From: Clostridium sp. MB40-C1
GTDB lineage: Bacteria; Bacillota; Clostridia; Clostridiales; Clostridiaceae
Reading direction: 5' to 3'
DNA length: 64,000 bases
Assembly (NCBI RefSeq): GCF_030913655.1
Contig: NZ_CP133189.1
Location: forward strand, 3,186,501-3,250,500
Position numbers and translations under genes: made by a program. Below the pieces are notes generated by a model, which worked only from the letters and a program-made list of their open reading frames with translations, did not search any database and was not told where the DNA came from. Below are positions 38,706-46,837 of this stretch, in pieces (within the stretch, counting starts at the first letter, position 1; each line of letters begins with the position of its first letter).

Positions 38706-41075
38706 ATGAAGAATATTATAAAAATATCAGTTAGAGGCTTAGTGGAATTTGTTTTGCGCTCAGGAGATTTAATAAGCGCTTTCGTAGGAAGCAGCAGAAA
38801 TACAGATGCTATAAAAGCACATCAAAAGATACAAAAGGCTGCACCAAAAGAATATACATCTGAAGTAACTCTTTCTTATGTAGTTGAAAAAGAAGATGTG
38901 AATTTAGAAATAAGTGGGCGGGCAGATGGAATAATTGAATATGAAGATAATATAATAATAGATGAAATAAAAACTACAACAACTCCGTTAGAATTTGTAG
39001 AAGAAGATTATAATGAACTCCATTGGGCTCAAGCTAAATGTTATGCATACATTTATTCTGAGAAAAATAAAATTAATAATATAGAGGTTCAGCTAACCTA
39101 TTATCAACTGGACACAAAAGAGATAAAAAGGTTTTTAAAAGGCTACACTTTTCACGAATTAGAAACTTTTTTTTATGATTTAGTAGCAAAATATTTACAT
39201 TGGGCTAGAATACTAAAGAATAATTATGAAAAAAGAGATGAATCAATAAAAAAACTAACGTTTCCTTTTCAAGAATATAGGGAAGGACAGAGAAAGTTAG
39301 CAGTTTCAGTTTATAAAACTATTGAAGAAGGAAAAGTTATATTTGCACAAGCTCCTACAGGAATAGGTAAAACAGCTGCCACTTTATTTCCGAGCATAAA
39401 GGCAATAGGAGAAGGGCATACATCAAAAATATTTTATTTAACAGCAAAAACAATAACAAGAACAGCTGCAGAAAAAGCGTTAAATAGTATGCGAGATAAA
39501 GGACTTAAGATAAAAAGTGTTACTCTTACAGCTAAGGATAAAATATGTTTTAAGTCAGAAGCAGTATGTGATCCGGAAAAGTGTGAATATGCAAAAGGTC
39601 ATTTCGATAGAATAAATAAGGCTGTAGAAGATATTTTTAAAGAAGATAATTTTTCAAGAACATTGATTGAAAAATATGCTAAAAAGCATATGGTATGCCC
39701 ATTCGAATTCTCTTTAGATTTATCTAATTATGCTGATTGTGTTATATGTGATTATAACTATGCTTTTGACCCAAGGGTATACCTAAAAAGGTTTTTTGGA
39801 GATGTTAGTACAGATTCCGTTTTTTTAATAGATGAAGCACATAATCTTGTAGATAGAGCAAGAGAAATGTTTTCTTCAGAACTTAGTAAAAAAGAAATAT
39901 TGGATTTAAAAAAGATATCTAAAGGAGCAGCTATAGAGGTTTCAAAGAAGCTGAATAAAATTAATTCTGCTATGGTTGCTTTTAGAAAAAAATGTGAAGA
40001 AAATAATAATTATCATATACAAAGTGAAGCACCAGAAGATATAGTTAATTTACTTAGGGAGTTTACATATTGTGCTGAAAAATGGCTTTTAGAAAATAAA
40101 AAAAATGAGAGTGAATTAAAAGATAAACTTTTAGAACTTTATTTTAAATCATTAGGATTTATACGTACTTATGAAGAGTATGATGAAAGGTATATAACTT
40201 ATTCTGAAAATATTTATAAAGATACAAAGCTTAAATTATTTTGTTTAGACCCATCCTATCTTTTAAGAGAAGCTATGAAGAGAGGAAAATCCACTGTGTT
40301 ATTTTCTGCCACTCTTATGCCTATGAATTATTTTATAGATATATTAGGTGGAGATGAAATGTCATACAGGCTTAGACTTAAAGCCCCTTTTAAAAAAGAA
40401 AATTTATGTTTATTAGTTGATAATAAAATATCGACTAAATACAATAATAGAGAATTTACCTATGACAGAATAGTGGTAGATATTGAGCATATTATAAAAG
40501 GTAGAAAGGGAAATTATATTGTGTATTTTCCATCATATAAATATATGAATGAAATTTATGTTAGGTTATGTGATAAAAATCCTGAAATTAATACAATATG
40601 TCAGACAATAGGTATGAGTGAAGAAGAAAGAGAAGATTTTTTAAATGCTTTTTCACAAGAAAGCAAAGATGGATTATTGGGATTTGCAGTTATGGGAGGA
40701 ATATTTTCAGAAGGAATTGATTTGACAGGAGATAGATTAATAGGAACTATAATTGTAGGGGTAGGACTTCCTCAGATATGTTTAGAGAGAAATATTATAA
40801 GCGATTATTTTAAAACTAAGAACGGTAGAGGATTTGAATATGCTTATATGTATCCTGGAATGAATAAAGTAATGCAAGCATCAGGGAGAGTTATACGAAC
40901 AGAAGAAGATCGAGGAGTAGTATTACTTATAGATGAAAGGTTTTCTTATCCAAATTATAAGGAGTTATTTCCACCAGAGTGGAGACATGCAGTTATTTGT
41001 AAAAACCAAAATCATCTTGAAGAAAGTATAAGAGACTTTTGGAAAGATGATATATGTCATGTGCTAGATATATAA
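38706..41075 (+). CDS. PD-(D/E)XK nuclease-like domain fused to an XPD/DinG-type helicase
   Basis: A 789-residue DNA repair-type protein. The N-terminal about 170 residues look like a RecB/Cas4-like nuclease domain: GRADG (71-75) followed by IDEIKT (85-90), the D...E-x-K signature. The remainder is a superfamily 2 helicase with Walker A APTGIGKT (216-223), DEAH (376-379) and four cysteines between them (C281, C288, C293, C331), as in the iron-sulfur domain of XPD and DinG. Motifs V and VI are near the end (FSEGIDLTGDRLIG and QASGRVIRTEEDRG). It unwinds DNA, and perhaps cuts it, in repair. The next gene downstream is LexA-controlled, but this gene has no LexA box that I can see. Start ATG is plausible without a strong ribosome binding site. 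Confidence 0.85.
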   Translation: MKNIIKISVRGLVEFVLRSGDLISAFVGSSRNTDAIKAHQKIQKAAPKEYTSEVTLSYVVEKEDVNLEISGRADGIIEYEDNIIIDEIKTTTTPLEFVEEDYNELHWAQAKCYAYIYSEKNKINNIEVQLTYYQLDTKEIKRFLKGYTFHELETFFYDLVAKYLHWARILKNNYEKRDESIKKLTFPFQEYREGQRKLAVSVYKTIEEGKVIFAQAPTGIGKTAATLFPSIKAIGEGHTSKIFYLTAKTITRTAAEKALNSMRDKGLKIKSVTLTAKDKICFKSEAVCDPEKCEYAKGHFDRINKAVEDIFKEDNFSRTLIEKYAKKHMVCPFEFSLDLSNYADCVICDYNYAFDPRVYLKRFFGDVSTDSVFLIDEAHNLVDRAREMFSSELSKKEILDLKKISKGAAIEVSKKLNKINSAMVAFRKKCEENNNYHIQSEAPEDIVNLLREFTYCAEKWLLENKKNESELKDKLLELYFKSLGFIRTYEEYDERYITYSENIYKDTKLKLFCLDPSYLLREAMKRGKSTVLFSATLMPMNYFIDILGGDEMSYRLRLKAPFKKENLCLLVDNKISTKYNNREFTYDRIVVDIEHIIKGRKGNYIVYFPSYKYMNEIYVRLCDKNPEINTICQTIGMSEEEREDFLNAFSQESKDGLLGFAVMGGIFSEGIDLTGDRLIGTIIVGVGLPQICLERNIISDYFKTKNGRGFEYAYMYPGMNKVMQASGRVIRTEEDRGVVLLIDERFSYPNYKELFPPEWRHAVICKNQNHLEESIRDFWKDDICHVLDI

Positions 41076-41084
41076 AAAATATAG

Positions 41085-41113
41085 TTGACATACGAACTTT
41101 TGTTCGATATACT
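41085..41113 (+). promoter_or_regulatory. Promoter with embedded LexA (SOS) box
   Basis: TTGACA (41085-41090), a 17-bp spacer and TATACT (41108-41113) form an almost ideal sigma-A promoter. The spacer contains CGAACTTTTGTTCG (41093-41106), a perfect match to the Gram-positive LexA/DinR box CGAAC-N4-GTTCG. A bound LexA would block RNA polymerase, so the next gene should be damage-inducible. Confidence 0.9.
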
Positions 41114-41147
41114 TAGCTTAGTAATATTTAAGAGCGGAGGGTTTTAT

Positions 41148-41429
41148 ATGCAAGATGGCGGTAACTTTTTTGTAAGAGTTAACTATTCCATAGAAAGAGA
41201 CAACTCCAGGGAAAACAATAGAAGAGCTTACATAAGGAATGTAACAGATATAAACGATGGAAGATATTTAATTGGAGGAGGATTTTTTACAAAAGATAGA
41301 GGTTCATTTGTTTTTAAAGCTAAGACTTTAAAAGAGGCAAATGAGATAGCTAAAAATAATATTTTTATCAAAAATAAGTATTGTAAATATGAATTAATAA
41401 TTTTAGATAATAGAGTACCATTGTCTTAA
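41148..41429 (+). CDS. Small YciI-like protein under LexA control
   Basis: A 93-residue protein of unknown function. The stretch RYLIGGGFFTKDRGSFVF, then AKTLKEANEIAKNN and KYELIILDNR, follows the strand-helix-strand order of the YciI (YCII) ferredoxin-like fold, though the usual active-site His-Asp is not evident. The ATG at 41148 follows GGAGG at 7 bases; the longer frame from 41085 overlaps the promoter and is not translated. The promoter carries a perfect LexA box. It lies between a DNA helicase gene and cinA, with its own terminator, so it forms a one-gene SOS unit. Role in the damage response is inferred from the operator only. Confidence 0.82.
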   Translation: MQDGGNFFVRVNYSIERDNSRENNRRAYIRNVTDINDGRYLIGGGFFTKDRGSFVFKAKTLKEANEIAKNNIFIKNKYCKYELIILDNRVPLS

Positions 41430-41507
41430 TATAAGTATTTTTATTAACTTAAATAAATGGTAATATTAGATATGGTATACATTGGATAAAATTTAAGAAA
41501 TATTTAA

Positions 41508-41541
41508 GGCAGTAGATGTATCAAATCTATTGTCTTTTTTT
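41508..41541 (+). terminator. Terminator of the SOS gene
   Basis: A 9-10-bp stem (41508-41517 with 41525-41534, G-U pairs) and a 7-nt loop run into seven T. Confidence 0.88.
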
Positions 41542-41699
41542 GATATAATAAAGTAAGATCATAACACTAGAGTATACTAATATTCTAAATAAATAGGATT
41601 TTTGGCTTGAATGGAGTTAAAAATTTATATAAAAACTAGAAACCATTATCTATAGTTGAAAGACAATGGATAAAAAATTTCTTGAAAGAGGGTCTAAAA

Positions 41700-42935
41700 A
41701 TGAAGGTAGAGATATTGGCTGTTGGTACAGAGTTATTATTAGGAAATATAGTTAATACAAATGCTCAATATATAGCAACTCGATTAGCAGACTTAGGAAT
41801 AGATGTATATCATCAAGTGGTAGTAGGAGATAATAGTGAAAGGTTGTTAAAAGCTTACGAACAAGCTTTTGAAAGGGCTGATTTAGTAATAACAACAGGA
41901 GGACTTGGACCTACAAAAGATGATATTACAAAAGAAGTAGCCTTCGATTATTTTGGGAAAACTGCAATTTTACATGAAGATATTTTAAAAACAATAGAAG
42001 AATATTTTAAAAAGATTAATAAAGATATGGTTGAAAGTAATAAAAAGCAAGCATATTTTCCAGAGGATGCTATTATATTGCATAATAAAGTAGGGACAGC
42101 ACCTGGATGTATTATAGAAAGTAATAATAAGATTTTAGCAGTACTTCCAGGACCACCTAAAGAAATGAAACCTATGTTTGAAGATTATTTAGTTCCATAT
42201 TTAATGAAATATCAAGAAGGAGTATTGGCTTCAAAGGTTTTAAGGGTTATAGGTGTAGGAGAAAGCGCTACAGCAGAAATTATAGAAGATATTATAGATA
42301 AGGGTAAAAATCCTACAGTGGCAACTTATGCAAAAGATAATGAGGTTACTATAAGGATAACATCAAAAGCAAAAACTGAAGGTGATGCTTTCGAACTTAT
42401 TAAACCTGTAGAAGAAGAAATAAAAAAGAGATTGGGTATGGCAGTTTATGCAGAAGGAGATTCTTCGCTTGAAGATATTGTTGGTAGGATTCTTATAGAA
42501 AATAATCTTACAATAGCAACTGCTGAGTCATGTACTGGAGGACTTTTAGCAAGTAAACTAATAAATTATCCTGGAATTTCAGCTGTATTTAAAGAAGGTG
42601 CTATTACGTACTCTAATGATTCAAAAATAAAGAGATTAAAAGTAAAAAAAGAAACGTTAGAAAAATTTGGAGCAGTAAGTAGCCAAGTAGCTGCAGAAAT
42701 GGCAGAAGGAATTGCAAAGGTTACTAATTCTAATATTGGGATATCTACTACAGGGTTAGCTGGTCCTTCTGGAGGTAGCCTTGAAAAGCCTGTAGGTCTT
42801 GTATATATAGGGTTATATATAAAGGGAGAAGTTAAAACTAAGGAACTTCATTTAACTGGGGACAGACAGAGGATAAGAAATACAGCAGTAATTAGAGCAA
42901 TAGACTGGCTTAGAATTGAACTTTTAAGAAAATAA
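41700..42935 (+). CDS. cinA: CinA, competence/damage-inducible protein A (NMN amidohydrolase type)
   Basis: A two-domain protein of 411 residues. The N-terminal MoCF-like domain has VEILAVGTELLLGNIVNTNA and GGLGPTKDDITK. The C-terminal CinA domain has AESCTGGLLASKL, with its catalytic Ser, and GLAGPSGG. The family includes pyridine-nucleotide salvage enzymes that deamidate NMN or hydrolyse ADP-ribose. I chose ATG 41700 behind AGAGGG; a TTG at 41682 is part of that region. In many Firmicutes cinA precedes recA, but here recA does not follow. Confidence 0.94.
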   Translation: MKVEILAVGTELLLGNIVNTNAQYIATRLADLGIDVYHQVVVGDNSERLLKAYEQAFERADLVITTGGLGPTKDDITKEVAFDYFGKTAILHEDILKTIEEYFKKINKDMVESNKKQAYFPEDAIILHNKVGTAPGCIIESNNKILAVLPGPPKEMKPMFEDYLVPYLMKYQEGVLASKVLRVIGVGESATAEIIEDIIDKGKNPTVATYAKDNEVTIRITSKAKTEGDAFELIKPVEEEIKKRLGMAVYAEGDSSLEDIVGRILIENNLTIATAESCTGGLLASKLINYPGISAVFKEGAITYSNDSKIKRLKVKKETLEKFGAVSSQVAAEMAEGIAKVTNSNIGISTTGLAGPSGGSLEKPVGLVYIGLYIKGEVKTKELHLTGDRQRIRNTAVIRAIDWLRIELLRK

Positions 42936-43048
42936 TGAATAAGTATAAAAAGCTACATATATACTTGTAGTATATCGTGGAATTGGAAAATACTTTAAAT
43001 GTGCTAGATGAGATTTTAGACTAAATTAGATAGAAGGAGATTTAAAAA

Positions 43049-43921
43049 ATGGATACTGTTATTATTATAGATTCGAGTTGTGATTTACCATTAGAGTTTA
43101 TAGAAGAAAATAAAATACCATTCTTAGGGCTAATATGCCATTTAGATGGAGAAGATTATGTAGATGATTTTGGTAAAACATTAACTTATGAGAAGTTTTA
43201 TAGTAAGATTAGACAGGGTTCTATGCCCACGACTTCTCAAATAAATGTGTATAGATTTCATGAAATGTTTAAGAAGTATGTACAAGAAGGTAAATCGATA
43301 ATCTATTTAGCTATGTCTTCACAAATGAGTGGATGTTATAGTAGTGCAGTTATTGCAAAACAACAGGTAGAGGAAGAAATAGAAGGTGTGGATATAAGTG
43401 TAATAGATACTAAATCGGCATGTATTGGAGAAGGCATTATTGTTTATTATGCTTATGAAATGTTAAAAAATGGATCATCAAAAGAAGAAATTGTGAAGTG
43501 GATTGAAGAGAATAAATTAAAAGTACATCATTGGTTTATAGTAGAAGATCTTATACACTTAAAAAAAGGGGGAAGGCTTTCTGCCACTAAAGCTAATATA
43601 GGTACTTTACTTCAAATTAAGCCTACTATATATATTGATAAAGAAGGAAACCTTCAAAATATAAATAATGTACGAGGAAGAAAGAAAGCAATAAAAGCTT
43701 TATTAGATAGAATGGAAGAGAATATAGTTATAGATGAAAATACTGTTATAGGTATAAGTCATGGAGATTGTATTGAAGATGCTTTAAGTTTAAGGGATGT
43801 AATTGTTGAAAAGTATAAAATCAAGAAAGTAATAATAAACCATGTAGGCCCCGTTATTGCTTCTCACACAGGAGCAGGAATGCTTTCAATATGCTTTATT
43901 GGTAAAGACAGAGTTATTTAA
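43049..43921 (+). CDS. DegV-family fatty acid-binding protein
   Basis: A 290-residue two-domain protein; relatives (FakB) present bound fatty acids to the kinase FakA. It starts VIIIDSSCDLP, and the loops PTTSQINVYRF and SSQMSGCYSSA match the fatty-acid carboxylate-binding residues. Whether it works with a FakA here is unknown, because no fakA is in the window. A clear ribosome binding site AGAAGGAG precedes the ATG. A terminator follows. Confidence 0.9.
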   Translation: MDTVIIIDSSCDLPLEFIEENKIPFLGLICHLDGEDYVDDFGKTLTYEKFYSKIRQGSMPTTSQINVYRFHEMFKKYVQEGKSIIYLAMSSQMSGCYSSAVIAKQQVEEEIEGVDISVIDTKSACIGEGIIVYYAYEMLKNGSSKEEIVKWIEENKLKVHHWFIVEDLIHLKKGGRLSATKANIGTLLQIKPTIYIDKEGNLQNINNVRGRKKAIKALLDRMEENIVIDENTVIGISHGDCIEDALSLRDVIVEKYKIKKVIINHVGPVIASHTGAGMLSICFIGKDRVI

Positions 43922-43955
43922 AATATCAATAAGTTTATAATAACATAGGTTGAAG

Positions 43956-43995
43956 AAAATCTAGTGAAAGGAAAAATTTTCGCTAGATTTTTTTG
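43956..43995 (+). terminator. Terminator of the degV gene
   Basis: A 14-bp stem (43956-43969 with 43977-43991, G-U pair) is followed by a T-run. The arm AAAATCTAGTG recurs in the hairpin at 44719-44759. Confidence 0.88.
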
Positions 43996-44036
43996 TGCAA
44001 AAATATTTGAGTTTAAAAGAAAAACTTTATAATTTA

Positions 44037-44280
44037 TTGACAAGTTTATAATATAGTGATATTATATTTTTGTACTCGAATGAAAAACACATGTATTTTA
44101 TACAAAGACGTGAATGGAATAACGAGTGGGGGGCTTATATATAGAATGGGTTTATTACCTAAGGTAGTTACAGATATTGTTTTTGGTATTATAGTTGGGG
44201 CATTATCAAAATCAATGGGGCTTATTTTGTATCACATTAAGAGGATTTATAGTTTTTCGTACGATAGGGCATATTTATAA
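44037..44280 (+). other. Promoter-driven short transcript, possible small membrane peptide
   Basis: TTGACA (44037-44042), 17 bp and TATTAT (44060-44065) make a good promoter. The frame downstream contains ATG 44080 and ATG 44146. The second would give a 44-residue peptide with one hydrophobic stretch (VVTDIVFGIIVGALSKSMGLILY), behind a GGGGGG rather far upstream. The GTG that opens the longest frame lies before the expected transcription start, so it is not used. It may be a small protein, a type I toxin-like gene or a non-coding RNA; I cannot decide. Confidence 0.35.
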
Positions 44281-44359
44281 TGGTTGATACTATATCTAAG
44301 AAATGTAAGTAAAAAAGAAAGTTAAATTTACTGAATTAAAATTAGAATAGTTTCTAACT

Positions 44360-44409
44360 ATATAACAAACACACATAAATAATTTATTATTTATGTGTGT
44401 TTGTTATAT
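44360..44409. terminator. Perfect 23-bp hairpin between converging short genes
   Basis: Stem arms 44360-44382 and 44387-44409 pair without mismatch around a 4-nt loop. It overlaps the stop codon of the minus-strand small membrane-peptide gene. It lies between two converging promoters, so it may terminate both or stabilise 3' ends. No long T-run follows. Confidence 0.8.
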
Positions 44410-44520
44410 TATTGTAGAGAAGTCTTTATATGAAACTACGGTCATAAGAATGAGTAAGATTATCATGATGATTTTTATCAAGTTAAGCTTATTATTTAAA
44501 GTTTTTATATTTAGTGGCAA
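44404..44520 (-). CDS. Small membrane peptide, 38 residues
   Basis: Minus-strand frame from TTG 44520 to TAA 44404. AGAGGGTGAT lies 6 bases before the TTG, a strong ribosome binding site. The peptide has a basic N-terminal half (KTLNNKLNLIK), one membrane-spanning stretch (IIMIILLILMTVV) and a short polar tail. A -10-like TATAAA lies at 44558-44563. Upstream of that is the motif ACTATTTTGT (44586-44595), shared with the promoter of the SGNH/MBOAT operon. The 23-bp hairpin overlaps its end. The size and layout recall type I toxins or small regulatory membrane proteins, but I do not recognise a family. Confidence 0.6.
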   Translation of the reverse strand: MPLNIKTLNNKLNLIKIIMIILLILMTVVSYKDFSTII

Positions 44521-44557
44521 TTCAGTATCACCCTCTTATAAGTATTTATATTATCAT

Positions 44558-44600
44558 TTTATATCATAAATAAAAACTCATTGTGACAAAATAGTTACAA
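44558..44600 (-). promoter_or_regulatory. Promoter region of the 38-residue peptide gene
   Basis: On the minus strand ACTATTTTGT (44586-44595) is followed after 22 bases by TATAAA (44558-44563). The same 10-mer with 24 bases to TATAAT occurs at 52244-52283. The surroundings read TNACAAAATAGTNA on the other strand. Confidence 0.45.
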
Positions 44601-44718
44601 TATTGTGAAAATTTAGTTTAAGTTAAAAGAATTTTATAGTTTTATCCGGAAATGGGAATTCTACGTAGATACTAGAAGTATTACTTAGAGCAATTATGTA
44701 CTATTTAGAACAGGATAT

Positions 44719-44759
44719 AATAAAATCTAGTGAAATTCATATTTCCACTAGATTTTATT
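44719..44759. terminator. Terminator-like hairpin downstream of the subtilase gene
   Basis: An 18-bp stem with one bulge (44719-44736 with 44741-44759) lies in the gap between the small peptide gene and the subtilase gene. Its arm AAAATCTAGTG repeats that of the degV terminator. The remainder of 44521-44822 shows only the promoter just described. Confidence 0.75.
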
Positions 44760-44822
44760 TGGCTTTGAATAGCTGATAACTATACGTTCATTAATAATAT
44801 CAAGTAATTATCTTTTAATGTG

Positions 44823-46022
44823 CTAAGGCATGATTTTACTAAGATTTATCATTCCTGAGCCTTGAAGAGATTTTGGGAAATTAAGCATGTTAGACGATAG
44901 TTTTATAAGAGAGCATATATCTTTGAATGTTAAACCTGGGTTGTTTTCATACAATAAAGCACATACTCCACTTATATATGCAGCGGCGATAGAGGTACCA
45001 GTATATACTGTATAGGGTTGTTCAAGTGGCTGAGGATAGAGTTTTTTACCATTTCTTTCGGAAATATAATGTATGTTTGAATTTAATGAGCATATGTTTA
45101 CACAAGCAGCAGATAAATCTGGTTTTTCAAATTTATTATTTGGACATGAAGAGGAACCTATATAAGGTGTTTTATGTGAGGTTGTATCAATACCTCCAAT
45201 AGTTAAGCAATCTTTAAGTAAAGCTATACCTCGCATTGAATACTCCAAGTTAGTATTATGACCACTTGGAACAACAATAACAATATTTTTTTCTACAGCC
45301 ATATGAAATAGTTTAGCAAAAAGAGACAGTATAAATTCATCATATTCTATGATTTCAAAGGGAAGACAGATTATTTTAATGTTATATTTTTCGCTATTAT
45401 TTATTAAAATATCAATTGCTTCTAAAATTTGAGATATATATCCTCTACCTAGTTTGTTAAATGCTTTGATCATATAAATATTACTTTTTTCGGCTATACC
45501 TTTATACATTCCTTTTGAACTGTAACCACTAGAGGATAATATTCCACTTATAAATGTACCATGACCATTATCGTCGTAAGGATAATTAATATTGTTTATA
45601 AGATCAGTAAATTCTAGAATTTTATTATTAGGTTTTTTTAAATCAGGGTGAGGATATACTCCACTGTCTACTAGACCAATACAAATTCCTTTTCCTGTTA
45701 GATTATATTTGCTTTCAAAAGATATTCCATTAGCAGATAGTATGCTACTTCCACATAGAAGAGCATAATTATCAAAAGTTATATAGTCTATTTCAGGATA
45801 TTCCGTCAATTTTTCAATTGTTTTTGAAGAAAGAAGGCAGGAAATACAACCTATAGAAGCTGTAGAAGAAATGATTTCATTGTTATACTTTCTAATTATA
45901 TTTTGTATTTTGGGGTAAAGAGTAAGGCTTTTACAGTGAATAATAACCCTATATTTTTTATATACGTTGTTTTTCATGGCATTTCTTAAGTTAGAATCTA
46001 TTTTATTTTTTATATAAAACAT
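44823..46022 (-). CDS. Subtilisin-like serine protease (S8) without signal peptide
   Basis: A 399-residue S8 peptidase. The triad is D119 (LVDSGVYPHPDL), H154 (DDNGHGTFISG) and S344 (YTGTSIAAAY). The oxyanion-hole Asn is probably N256, in an unusual SGHN instead of the common AGN. Residues 20-85 look like an inhibitor I9-type prodomain (YRVIIHC, IDYITFD). There is no signal peptide or membrane helix, so it should be an intracellular protease or be exported by another route. Start ATG 46022 follows AGGAGG; the longer frame start at 46073 adds an unsupported hydrophobic stretch. The neighbours suggest no specific substrate. Confidence 0.87.
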   Translation of the reverse strand: MFYIKNKIDSNLRNAMKNNVYKKYRVIIHCKSLTLYPKIQNIIRKYNNEIISSTASIGCISCLLSSKTIEKLTEYPEIDYITFDNYALLCGSSILSANGISFESKYNLTGKGICIGLVDSGVYPHPDLKKPNNKILEFTDLINNINYPYDDNGHGTFISGILSSSGYSSKGMYKGIAEKSNIYMIKAFNKLGRGYISQILEAIDILINNSEKYNIKIICLPFEIIEYDEFILSLFAKLFHMAVEKNIVIVVPSGHNTNLEYSMRGIALLKDCLTIGGIDTTSHKTPYIGSSSCPNNKFEKPDLSAACVNICSLNSNIHYISERNGKKLYPQPLEQPYTVYTGTSIAAAYISGVCALLYENNPGLTFKDICSLIKLSSNMLNFPKSLQGSGMINLSKIMP

Positions 46023-46133
46023 AGAAAGCCTCCTATTGGAATAATCTATTATATAATATAGTATTATTATCAAGTAAATGTTAATAGAAAAATTATGATT
46101 ATATTATAATTAGAAGAAACAGGGATGATTATT

Positions 46134-46322
46134 ATGAGTAAAAAATTAATTTAGAAATATTTTCAGCATCTATAAATAGATATGAAAAAAAACTTAAAAT
46201 ATTAATAAATATATTTAGAAGAGTTTCCGACACAAAAAATATATTTTGCTAAAAATATATTAAAAAATCCATCAGAAATAAAAAATATAGAAAAAGAACC
46301 AGCAGAATTAAGCAGGTTCTTT
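46134..46322 (+). pseudogene. Frameshifted small gene remnant
   Basis: ATG 46134 begins MSKK and then meets a stop, but the next frame continues with INLEIFSASINRYEKKLKI and the following one with KIYFAKNILKNPSEIKNIEK. Joining them needs two frameshifts and would give about 60 lysine-rich residues ending at a T-tailed hairpin (46293-46328). A GGATGATT precedes the ATG. I do not recognise the family. Confidence 0.4.
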
Positions 46323-46328
46323 ATTTTT
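46293..46328 (+). terminator. Terminator-like hairpin, plus-strand orientation
   Basis: An 8-bp stem, AAAGAACC with GGTTCTTT, is followed by ATTTTTT. It matches the decayed plus-strand gene and overlaps the 3' end of the DUF606 gene. Confidence 0.75.
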
Positions 46329-46752
46329 TCCATTTAAAGACTACAATACCGACTAGCATTATTGCTACACCTAATATTTCCTTAAATCCAAAGTCAACTT
46401 TTTTACTTCCAAATAACCCAAAGGCATCAATTAATCCAGCGGATAAAAGTTGAGATATTAATATAATAGATATAGCATATGTAGTTCCTAATTTTGATAT
46501 ACCACACATTACAGTAAAAATAATTACTACTCCTAGAGGACCTCCAAGAAGATATAGTTTATTTGCAGAACTTAAATTTTTAAAATTTCCATTACCAGCA
46601 AAAAATAAAGTAATTAAAGTTAAAGCAAAACCTATTCCTTGAACTAATACATTTGTTTCCCAAAGTCCAATTTTTTCTCCAAGTTTACTATTGAAGACTC
46701 CCTGAAGACTCATAGAAATCCCAGAAATTATAGAACAAATTAATCCCATCAT
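46321..46752 (-). CDS. DUF606 (YdcZ-like) membrane protein of the DMT superfamily
   Basis: A 143-residue protein with four to five hydrophobic helices, resembling half of a drug/metabolite transporter. The start GLICSIISGISMSLQGVFNSKLGEK and GGPLGVVIIF are typical of DUF606. Such proteins probably work as dimers. Substrate unknown. It is a lone gene on the minus strand, with a T-tailed hairpin at its 3' end. Confidence 0.85.
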   Translation of the reverse strand: MMGLICSIISGISMSLQGVFNSKLGEKIGLWETNVLVQGIGFALTLITLFFAGNGNFKNLSSANKLYLLGGPLGVVIIFTVMCGISKLGTTYAISIILISQLLSAGLIDAFGLFGSKKVDFGFKEILGVAIMLVGIVVFKWKK

Positions 46753-46837
46753 AAAATCACCTTCCCAAAATATCTTACCCTTAAATAAAGATAAATATTA
46801 TGTTAAAAGGTGAGTGTATTAATAAAAAGTTTGTATA

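Noticed and set aside
41085-41147. Extension of the SOS gene upstream to give 114 residues.
   Set aside because: The extra codons fall on the -35, LexA box and -10, so they would not be transcribed; GGAGG fits ATG 41148.
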